Source of the DNA: JBBAFM01 sp041655415
GTDB lineage: Bacteria; Bacillota; Clostridia; Peptostreptococcales; JAAYPU01
DNA: 21,697 nt
NCBI GenBank assembly: GCA_964429195.1
Contig: CAYSBC010000034.1
Location: 1 to 21,697, forward strand
Reading direction: 5' to 3'
Shown here: in pieces, positions 8,921 through 15,634 of the stretch
Layout: the number at the start of each line of letters is the position of its first letter
How positions within the stretch are numbered: the stretch's first letter is position 1
Position numbers and translations under genes: made by a program
Notes under the pieces: generated by a model
Database searches by the model: none
What the model saw: only the letters and a program-made list of their open reading frames with translations
Told to the model about the DNA's origin: nothing

Positions 8921-9958
8921 ATGAAAGAAACATTAACCTATAAAGATGCCGGAGTAGATATTCATGAGGGAGAGAAGGCTGTCAGCCTCATGAAAAAGCA
9001 TGTGGAGAAGACATTTAATAAGCATGTTCTTACAGGCCTCGGTGGTTTTGGAGGAATGTATGCCTTGGATTTAGAGGGCATCCAAAAACCCGTTTTAGTA
9101 TCGGGAACAGACGGAGTAGGAACAAAGTTAAAAATCGCTTTCATGATGGACAAGCATGATACCATAGGTCAGGATTGTGTAGCCATGTGTGTCAATGATA
9201 TTTTATGTCAGGGGGCGAAACCTTTATTTTTCTTAGATTACATTGCTACCGGCAGGCTAACAGCTGAAAAGGTTGCGGATATTGTAAAAGGCGTTGCAGA
9301 TGGTTGCCTAGAGGGTGAATGTGCTTTAATAGGAGGCGAAACAGCAGAAATGCCTGCATTTTACAGTGAAGGTGAATATGATATAGCCGGCTTTGCCGTT
9401 GGCATAGTTGACAGGGACAAGATAATAGATGGTTCCAAAATTAAAGAAAAGGATATCTTGATAGGTATCCCATCCAGTGGCATACACAGCAATGGTTATT
9501 CTCTTGTACGCAAACTGTTTTTTGAAAAGCTTGGCCTCAAAGTCGACGATTTTGTAGAGGATTTAAACAGCACGGTGGGGGAAGCTCTTTTAATGCCAAC
9601 CCGTATCTATACAAAGTTATGTAACAGTATATTGCCTATACACGATGTACTGGGCATTGTGCATATCACAGGCGGTGGCTTCTATGAAAATATACCGCGC
9701 ATCCTTCCTGAGGGTCTAGGCGCTCAGGTGGAATGTGGCAGCTGGGACATGCCTAAAATCTTTAATTTCATGCAGGAAAAAGGGAACATTCCAAGGGATG
9801 AAATGTATTCTACTTTTAACATGGGTATTGGACTGATGATGGTAGTCCGAGAGGAAGAAGCAGATTCGATTTTAAAGAATCTTGAAAATATAAATGAAAA
9901 GGCTTATAAGATAGGCCGCATTGTAAAAGGTCAAGGAGTTACATTATGTCCAAGGTAA
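8921..9958 (+). CDS. purM: Phosphoribosylformylglycinamidine cyclo-ligase (AIR synthetase)
   Basis: A 345-residue enzyme that closes the imidazole ring of FGAM with ATP to form AIR. Motifs are SGTDGVGTKLKIAF, the conserved ALIGGETAEMP, GIPSSGIHSNGYSLVRK and HITGGGFYENIPR, all in family order. The reading frame stays open upstream to 8807 inside purF, but TGAGGAG at 8908-8914 ahead of ATG 8921 and the family's normal length of about 345 fix this start. The 3' end overlaps purN by 13 bases, so the two are probably translationally coupled. Confidence 0.96.
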   Translation: MKETLTYKDAGVDIHEGEKAVSLMKKHVEKTFNKHVLTGLGGFGGMYALDLEGIQKPVLVSGTDGVGTKLKIAFMMDKHDTIGQDCVAMCVNDILCQGAKPLFFLDYIATGRLTAEKVADIVKGVADGCLEGECALIGGETAEMPAFYSEGEYDIAGFAVGIVDRDKIIDGSKIKEKDILIGIPSSGIHSNGYSLVRKLFFEKLGLKVDDFVEDLNSTVGEALLMPTRIYTKLCNSILPIHDVLGIVHITGGGFYENIPRILPEGLGAQVECGSWDMPKIFNFMQEKGNIPRDEMYSTFNMGIGLMMVVREEEADSILKNLENINEKAYKIGRIVKGQGVTLCPR

Positions 9959-10533
9959 AAATAGCAATGATGGTTTCCGGCGGAGGAACCAATATGCAAG
10001 CGGTTATCGATGCCATAGAAAAAGGAAAGATTCATGGAGAAATCAAGGTTGTTATTTCATCTAACCCTAAGGCTTACGCATTGGAAAGGGCAAAGTTACA
10101 TAAGATAGAGGCCGTCTATATCGGCAAGGAACAATCGGCCGAAGAGATAAAAGAAAAAATACTTCAGGTCTTAGAAGAAAAAGAGATCGAGCTTATTGTA
10201 TTGGCAGGCTATATGAGCATCCTTGATAAAACCATTATTGAGCAATATAAAAATAGAATTATTAATATTCATCCTTCTCTTATCCCAAGCTTTTGCGGAA
10301 AGGGATTTTATGGGAAGAAAGTACATCAAGCAGCTCTTGATTATGGTGTCAAGGTGACAGGGGCAACAGTTCATTTTGTTGATGAAGGTATTGATACAGG
10401 TAAGATCATTGCCCAAGAGGCCGTTTGCATAAAAGAGGATGATACAGCAGACAGCTTAGCTGAAAGAGTGCTGGAGGTGGAACACAAATTATTACCTCTG
10501 GCTATTCAAAAGGTTATTGAGAATCAGTTTTAA
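9946..10533 (+). CDS. purN: Phosphoribosylglycinamide formyltransferase, folate-dependent
   Basis: A 195-residue enzyme that transfers a formyl group from 10-formyltetrahydrofolate to GAR. It begins with the nucleotide loop MVSGGGTNMQAVI and contains the catalytic segment NIHPSLIPSF (Asn and His) and the DEGIDTGKIIAQ loop with the catalytic Asp. The Lys-Gly-Phe-Tyr-Gly segment after the HPSLIPS motif corresponds to the usual GxxxYG region. The length is normal for the family. The start codon lies within the end of purM; AAGGAG at 9933-9938 inside purM serves as ribosome site. Confidence 0.95.
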   Translation: MSKVKIAMMVSGGGTNMQAVIDAIEKGKIHGEIKVVISSNPKAYALERAKLHKIEAVYIGKEQSAEEIKEKILQVLEEKEIELIVLAGYMSILDKTIIEQYKNRIINIHPSLIPSFCGKGFYGKKVHQAALDYGVKVTGATVHFVDEGIDTGKIIAQEAVCIKEDDTADSLAERVLEVEHKLLPLAIQKVIENQF

Positions 10534-10584
10534 TGTTAAAACATAAAACTATTGTTAATTATATAAGAATGCGGAGGTAAAACA

Positions 10585-12123
10585 ATGATAAAAAGAGCAT
10601 TAATAAGCGTTTCTGATAAAAGCGGTCTTGTGGAATTCGCTAAAAGACTTCAAGAAAAAGACATTGAAATAATTTCTACAGGTGGGACTGCCCAGCTTTT
10701 AAAAGAGAATGGTATGAAGGTCACAGGTATTTCCGAAGTAACGAATTTCCCTGAATGCCTTGATGGAAGAGTGAAGACCTTGCACCCATCCGTACATGGG
10801 GGTATTTTAGCCATGCGGGATAAAAAGGAACACATGGACCAATTAAAGGATTTAAACATAGAGACGATTGATTTAGTGGTTATTAACCTTTATCCTTTCA
10901 AGGAAACGATTATGAAAGCAGATGTAACCTTAGAGCAGGCTATTGAAAATATAGATATTGGTGGACCTACTATGTTGCGTTCAGCAGCCAAAAACCATAA
11001 AGATGTAACGGTTGTATGCGATCCGAAGGATTATGAAAGCATTCTGGCAGAAATGGGTGAAGCCAAGGAATTGTCTTATGAGACCAAGTATAAATTAGCC
11101 CTTAAGGTATTTGAGCATACAGCCAGCTATGATGCGATGATAGCCGAATATCTCAGAAAAGAAATAAAGGCAAAGCTGCCTGATAACATAACATTGACAT
11201 TTGAAAAGGTTCAGGATTTAAGATACGGTGAAAATCCACATCAAAAAGCCATCTATTATAAAGAGGTAAAACCGGAAGCCGGTGCTTTAGTCAATGCTCT
11301 TCAAATCCATGGTAAAGAATTATCCTTTAACAACATCAACGACACCAACGGTGCCTTGGAGACATTAAGAGAGTTTTCTGAGCCGACTGTCGTAGCTGTA
11401 AAACACGCTAACCCTTGCGGAGTAGGGACAGGATATGATATCTATGATGCCTATCTAAAAGCCTATGAGGCAGACCCTGTTTCTATATTTGGCGGCATAG
11501 TAGCGGCAAACAGAACAATTGATGAACGAACAGCAGAAGAAATCAATAAAATTTTTGTGGAAATAGTCATAGCTCCGGATTACAGTCAAGCGGCTTTAAA
11601 TGTTTTGACTCAAAAGAAAAACATTAGATTGCTGAAGCTGGATGACATCGGGGCAGCTTCTCAGCATGCTATGGATATCAAGAAAGTGAGCGGTGGTCTC
11701 TTAGTACAGGATAAGGATGATGCCTTATATCTGGAAGAAGATTTAAAAGTAGTCACAGACAGATTGCCAACAGAGAAGGAGATGGAGGATTTAATCTTCG
11801 GACTTAAGGTGGTCAAACACGTTAAATCCAATGCCATTGTATTATGTAAGGATTCTAAAACCATAGCTGTAGGTCCTGGGCAAGTCAACAGAATTTGGGC
11901 GGTGGAAAATTGTATTAAGCAGGCGATAGAACCAACAAGAGGCAGTGTCTTAGCATCGGATGCATTTTTTCCATTTGATGATTGTGTGACAGAAGCAGGA
12001 AAAGCCGGTATAACTGCCATCATTCAACCGGGCGGCTCTATCCGAGATGAGGATTCTATCAAAAAAGCCAATGAATTAGGCATTGCCATGGTCTTTACGA
12101 ACATGAGGCATTTTAAGCACTAA
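10585..12123 (+). CDS. purH: Bifunctional AICAR transformylase / IMP cyclohydrolase
   Basis: A 512-residue enzyme for the last two steps to IMP. Residues about 1-195 form the cyclohydrolase (MGS-like) domain with ISVSDKSGLVEFAK, STGGTA, DGRVKTLHP and NLYPFKETI. The remainder is AICAR formyltransferase with LRYGENPHQKA, the KHANPCGVGTG segment that holds the Lys-His pair, DPVSIFGGIVAANR, and SDAFFPFDD with IQPGGSIRD near the end. The length is standard. GGAGGT precedes the start. A gap of about 50 bases separates it from purN, the widest in the purine run after purL, with no convincing promoter or terminator in it. Confidence 0.96.
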   Translation: MIKRALISVSDKSGLVEFAKRLQEKDIEIISTGGTAQLLKENGMKVTGISEVTNFPECLDGRVKTLHPSVHGGILAMRDKKEHMDQLKDLNIETIDLVVINLYPFKETIMKADVTLEQAIENIDIGGPTMLRSAAKNHKDVTVVCDPKDYESILAEMGEAKELSYETKYKLALKVFEHTASYDAMIAEYLRKEIKAKLPDNITLTFEKVQDLRYGENPHQKAIYYKEVKPEAGALVNALQIHGKELSFNNINDTNGALETLREFSEPTVVAVKHANPCGVGTGYDIYDAYLKAYEADPVSIFGGIVAANRTIDERTAEEINKIFVEIVIAPDYSQAALNVLTQKKNIRLLKLDDIGAASQHAMDIKKVSGGLLVQDKDDALYLEEDLKVVTDRLPTEKEMEDLIFGLKVVKHVKSNAIVLCKDSKTIAVGPGQVNRIWAVENCIKQAIEPTRGSVLASDAFFPFDDCVTEAGKAGITAIIQPGGSIRDEDSIKKANELGIAMVFTNMRHFKH

Positions 12124-12160
12124 TTTTTTATAAGGCTTAGCTAGAAAGGAGACGGGATAC

Positions 12161-13129
12161 ATGCAGGAGATTAAATCAAAGATCACTGGTGTTTTAATTG
12201 TATTGCTGCTGATTTCCCTGTGGGGGAATTTTAGAAATTATAACCGATTAAATGACCTTCAATACGACATCAATAAAGTTTCTAATAACCTGGAACATCG
12301 CATCAATGATATTAATCGCAGCGTGAGCGATACCTTGAATGAATTTAAAAGGGAAACCATGTGGGTCAGGGAATCCTCCTTTGACATTGTTAGATTTTCT
12401 GAAGATTTAGATGAGGCCACTTTAAAGATTAGGATGGACCTCAATGAGAAACAGAAGGGTGAAAAGCTTGTAGTCGTTGCGAACTCTATAAAAGGAGAAG
12501 AAAAGCTTGAATTTGAGCTTCCTGAAAGTTCTGATTTAACCTATCAATTGGAGATAACCCTTCCTGTGAAAGAGTATGCTCTACAATTGTTAGGTGAAAG
12601 TAACGGTAACCTGAGGAGTGACTTACTTGAAAGAATTGATTTAAGCAGCTATAAAAACGGGATCATGAGCATAGATGCTGAAATTATACAAGGAACCTAT
12701 GATGAAAAGGAAGAGGAAGGTTACTATTCCTTCTTTGTTGCGGTCGATCAGATGCTAAAAGGTGAAAAAATGTTTGCAGAGTACTTGACGGGTTTGGAAA
12801 TAACCGACATTACTGCAGATGTTTATATGGATAATGAATATATCAATACCATTGATTTTTTAAATGAAAAGAATTATTTGCCTATGGATATAAAGGATCT
12901 AGGTCGTAGAATTCCTGAATCAGCGATATCCACCTTCCATCCGGCAGAATATGAAAGGAAGCATTTCTTTTCGGGAAGGTATGCGATAAAAGGAATACAG
13001 AATTTTGATTTTTCAGGGATTGTCTTTCATATCCAGGTGAAAGACAATAAAGGCAATACCTATCATGAATTTATGGGGGAAGGTCCATACGATTATAAGA
13101 AAATGATAGAAGAAAAAAGCGTACAATAG
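12161..13129 (+). CDS. Unrecognised membrane-anchored protein inside the purine cluster
   Basis: I do not recognise this 322-residue protein. Residues 9-24 form one strongly hydrophobic segment after a short basic start (MQEIKSK), so it is probably anchored with the rest outside; no lipobox or signal-peptidase site is obvious. Residues about 28-70 are polar and rich in N, D, R and L at heptad-like spacing, suggesting a coiled coil. From about 85 on, the charged sequence looks like two or more beta-rich domains. There are no cysteines and no enzymatic motif that I can see. AAAGGAG at 12145-12151 supports the start. It lies 37 bases after purH, and its stop overlaps the ribosome site of purD, so it is very likely cotranscribed with the purine genes. 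Whether it acts in purine metabolism is unknown. Confidence 0.85.
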   Translation: MQEIKSKITGVLIVLLLISLWGNFRNYNRLNDLQYDINKVSNNLEHRINDINRSVSDTLNEFKRETMWVRESSFDIVRFSEDLDEATLKIRMDLNEKQKGEKLVVVANSIKGEEKLEFELPESSDLTYQLEITLPVKEYALQLLGESNGNLRSDLLERIDLSSYKNGIMSIDAEIIQGTYDEKEEEGYYSFFVAVDQMLKGEKMFAEYLTGLEITDITADVYMDNEYINTIDFLNEKNYLPMDIKDLGRRIPESAISTFHPAEYERKHFFSGRYAIKGIQNFDFSGIVFHIQVKDNKGNTYHEFMGEGPYDYKKMIEEKSVQ

Positions 13130-13142
13130 GAGGCTGGGAAAG

Positions 13143-14420
13143 ATGAAAATATTGGTTGTAGGTAGTGGCGGCCGTGAGCATGCAATCCTATGGAAATTAT
13201 CACAAAGCAAGAAAATAAGCAAACTGTATTGTGCACCCGGAAATGCTGGGATTGCCAGCTTAGCAGAATGTATTGATATTAAGGCCGAAGATATCCAAAG
13301 TTTATGCGGCTTTGCAAAGTTAGAAAATATTGACTTAACTGTAGTAGGTCCGGAGGTTCCTCTCACTGAGGGCATTGTTGATGTCTTTGAAAAAGAAGGC
13401 CTTCAGGTATTTGGACCCAATAAAAAATGTGCACAGCTCGAAGGAAGTAAGGCCTTTACCAAGGATTTTTTAATAAGACATCATATTCCTACAGCTCAGT
13501 ATAAAGAATATACCAGCTATGAAGAAGCGCGGAAGGATATCGGCATTTATGGCTATCCTATGGTAATCAAGGCAGATGGACTGGCCGCCGGAAAAGGTGT
13601 AGTGATTCCCGAAAACAAAAAGGATGCCGAAGTAGCTTTAAAGGAAATGATGGCTGATAAAGTCTTTGGGGCGGCAGGGGACAAAGTAGTTATTGAGGAA
13701 TTTCTTACAGGAATAGAATCTTCTATACTTTGTTTTGTGGATAAAAATACGATTATTCCTATGGTGTCCGCCCAAGATTATAAAAAAATAGGAGATGCTG
13801 ATAAGGGTCCAAATACAGGTGGAATGGGAACCTATTCACCCAGTTTAATCTATGATGATACATTAGATAAAAAAATAAAAGAAGAAATCTTAAAACCAAT
13901 ACTAGAAGGATTTAAAAAGGACGGACTTGATTTCAGAGGCATTCTCTTTGTTGGACTGATGGTAAGGGATGGGGAGCCAAAGGTTTTGGAGTTTAATGTA
14001 AGGTTTGGCGATCCGGAAACTCAAACGGTTATCACTAGGCTTGAAACAGATTTAGTTGAGATCATGGAAAGCATTTTGGAAGATAGACTTAAAGACCAGG
14101 AAATCAGATGGAGCTCAAAAGAAACTGTCTGTGTTGTCATGGCTTCCGGTGGATACCCGGGAGATTATGAAAAGGGAAAGGTTATAGAGGGGCTGGATAA
14201 GGTGGATGAAGACATTATAGTATTTCATGGGGGAACTAAATTACAGGGAGATAAAATAGTTACCAATGGCGGCAGGGTATTAGGTGTTACTGCCTTTGGA
14301 AAGACTCTCAAAGAGGCAAGAGAAAAAGCTTATAAAAATGTGGCCAAAATAAGCTTTGAAGGTGCCCAATATAGGCAAGATATAGGGAAAATTAAAGGAG
14401 AATCAAATGATGGTACTTAA
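13143..14420 (+). CDS. purD: Phosphoribosylamine-glycine ligase (GAR synthetase)
   Basis: A 425-residue ATP-grasp enzyme that joins phosphoribosylamine, glycine and ATP to GAR, the second step of purine synthesis. It starts with the typical VVGSGGREHAILWKL loop. It continues with VVGPEVPLTEGIVD, the ATP-grasp lysine/glycine loop KADGLAAGKGV, NTGGMGTYSP, and the metal-binding LEFNVRFGDPETQ. The C-terminal domain shows VVMASGGYPGDYEKG. The length is normal. The ribosome site TAGGAGG (13127-13133) includes the stop codon of the preceding unknown gene. The last 14 bases overlap the fic gene. Confidence 0.96.
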   Translation: MKILVVGSGGREHAILWKLSQSKKISKLYCAPGNAGIASLAECIDIKAEDIQSLCGFAKLENIDLTVVGPEVPLTEGIVDVFEKEGLQVFGPNKKCAQLEGSKAFTKDFLIRHHIPTAQYKEYTSYEEARKDIGIYGYPMVIKADGLAAGKGVVIPENKKDAEVALKEMMADKVFGAAGDKVVIEEFLTGIESSILCFVDKNTIIPMVSAQDYKKIGDADKGPNTGGMGTYSPSLIYDDTLDKKIKEEILKPILEGFKKDGLDFRGILFVGLMVRDGEPKVLEFNVRFGDPETQTVITRLETDLVEIMESILEDRLKDQEIRWSSKETVCVVMASGGYPGDYEKGKVIEGLDKVDEDIIVFHGGTKLQGDKIVTNGGRVLGVTAFGKTLKEAREKAYKNVAKISFEGAQYRQDIGKIKGESNDGT

Positions 14421-15018
14421 AAATAAATTAGGAATTACTAAGGATTCGGAACTTGCATATATTGAAGAAGAAATGAGCAAGAAAAAAGCTCTTGAACTCT
14501 TTGAAAAGGGTCTATTAGAAACTTTTGAAGTAGGAACATTTAAGGGTTTATCAGATATCCATCAATATTTATTTGGGGATATTTACGATTTTGCCGGCAA
14601 AGTACGTGATGTAAATATTTCAAAAGGAAATTTTAGATTTGCGCCTGCTCTTTACCTTGATGCGGCACTCAAGAATATTTCTAAGATGCCCCAATCAACC
14701 TTTGATGAAATTATAAAAAAATATGTTGAAATGAATGTTGCACATCCTTTCAGGGAGGGCAATGGAAGAAGTATTAGAATATGGCTGGATGTTATATTAA
14801 AAAGAGAATTAAAAAGGGTAGTTGATTGGAGCAAGATAAATAAAGAAGATTATCTTCTCGCAATGGAAAGAAGCCCAATTAGAGATGTTGAAATTAGGTT
14901 TCTCCTTGAATCTGCACTTACGGACCAAATTTATAATCGTGAAGTTTACATGAAAGGTATTGATGCAAGCTATGATTATGAGGGCTATAATATATTCAAA
15001 ATAGAGAATCTTAAGGGT
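14407..15018 (+). CDS. fic: Fic-domain AMP-transferase, class III type; 3' end lost in the N gap
   Basis: Fic enzymes transfer AMP from ATP to hydroxyl side chains of target proteins. The 204 visible residues contain the full motif HPFREGNGRSIR (His113 catalytic; Glu117 metal ligand; Gly118 to Arg121 phosphate binding) and the target-docking flap near FRFAPALYLDAAL. Near the C-terminus SYDYEG (Ser188 to Gly193) matches the class III inhibitory helix S/T-x-x-x-E-G/N, in which Glu192 would block productive ATP binding. The enzyme is thus probably self-inhibited, as in Neisseria meningitidis Fic, and needs no separate antitoxin. Family members end a few residues after this helix, so only a short tail should be missing. 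It starts inside purD with AAAGGAGAA at 14394-14402; ATG 14410 is equally possible. The target is unknown. Confidence 0.9.
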
Positions 15019-15118
15019 NNNNNNNNNNNNNNNNNNNNNNNNNNNNNNNNNNNNNNNNNNNNNNNNNNNNNNNNNNNNNNNNNNNNNNNNNNNNNNNNNN
15101 NNNNNNNNNNNNNNNNNN
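15019..15118. other. Assembly gap of exactly 100 N
   Basis: One hundred consecutive N is a conventional placeholder for a scaffold gap of unknown size. It removes the end of the fic gene, any terminator of the purine cluster and an unknown amount of DNA before the copper genes. Reading frames that run through it are not meaningful. Confidence 0.98.
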
Positions 15119-15183
15119 ATCCCCGCGCTAGCTTTAAAATCTCCTTGTCAGATAATCACATCATAAAATTTTCTTAGAATTCC

Positions 15184-15211
15184 TTGACAAAATAAAAAAC
15201 CCTAGTATACT
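15184..15211 (+). promoter_or_regulatory. Promoter of the csoR-copA-copZ unit
   Basis: A perfect -35 TTGACA (15184-15189) is followed after 16 bases by TATACT (15206-15211), a 5-of-6 match to the -10 consensus. Transcription would begin around 15218, just ahead of the CsoR operator palindrome. The strength of the promoter and the downstream operator suit a tightly repressed, copper-inducible unit. Confidence 0.75.
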
Positions 15212-15227
15212 ATACATCATAACATAC

Positions 15228-15246
15228 TATACCCCAGTAGGGTATA
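15228..15246 (+). promoter_or_regulatory. CsoR operator
   Basis: TATACCC-CAGTA-GGGTATA is a palindrome with perfect 7-base arms and a 5-base centre. It matches the G/C-tract plus TATAC pattern known for CsoR operators in Bacillus and relatives. It lies about 16 bases after the -10 box and 43 bases before the csoR start, so bound CsoR would block early transcription. Partial copies of the arms (CCCTAGTATAC, ACTATAC) overlap the -10 region and may widen the binding area. Confidence 0.85.
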
Positions 15247-15289
15247 CAGACTTGATAAGGAATTAACTTTTTACATGGAGGATAAAAAA

Positions 15290-15610
15290 ATGGATATAGA
15301 TAAAAATAATGAAGGTATTTGCCAGTTTTGCGGCAAGAAATCAACACATAGAGAAGAAAAACTAAAATCAAATCTGATGACCAGACTTAACAGGGTGGAA
15401 GGACAAATCCGCGGTATAAAGGGTATGGTTGAAAGGGATGCCTATTGTGATGATGTGATCAATCAGATTTCAGCTGCCCAAGCAGCTTTAGGCGCTATAG
15501 GAAAATTGGTTTTAGAAAATCATATTAGAGGATGCTTAGTTTCAGGAATTAAAGACGGTGATGATGAGATTGTTGATGAGTTGGTTCTAACAATAAAAAA
15601 AATGCTTTAA
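15290..15610 (+). CDS. csoR: Copper-sensing repressor CsoR
   Basis: A 106-residue all-helical repressor that leaves DNA when it binds Cu(I). The core reads LMTRLNRVEGQIRGIKGMVERDAYC and then ENHIRGC. Cys53, His78 and Cys82 are the three Cu(I) ligands of the family, and Tyr52 precedes the first as usual. An N-terminal extension adds a CQFC pair (Cys11, Cys14) outside the core. An in-frame ATG at 15275 exists, but GGAGGA at 15277-15282 lies 7 bases before 15290 and overlaps the earlier codon, which favours 15290. The gene heads a copper unit and is followed 24 bases later by copA, with its own operator upstream, so it should repress itself and the exporter. Confidence 0.93.
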   Translation: MDIDKNNEGICQFCGKKSTHREEKLKSNLMTRLNRVEGQIRGIKGMVERDAYCDDVINQISAAQAALGAIGKLVLENHIRGCLVSGIKDGDDEIVDELVLTIKKML

Positions 15611-15634
15611 GTATTTAAGAAAGGAGAATGACCT

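Noticed and set aside
15019..15177. Continuation of the fic frame through the N gap to 15177
   Set aside because: The N run is a gap of unknown size, so the frame after it has no link to fic; Fic proteins of this class end just after the inhibitory helix.
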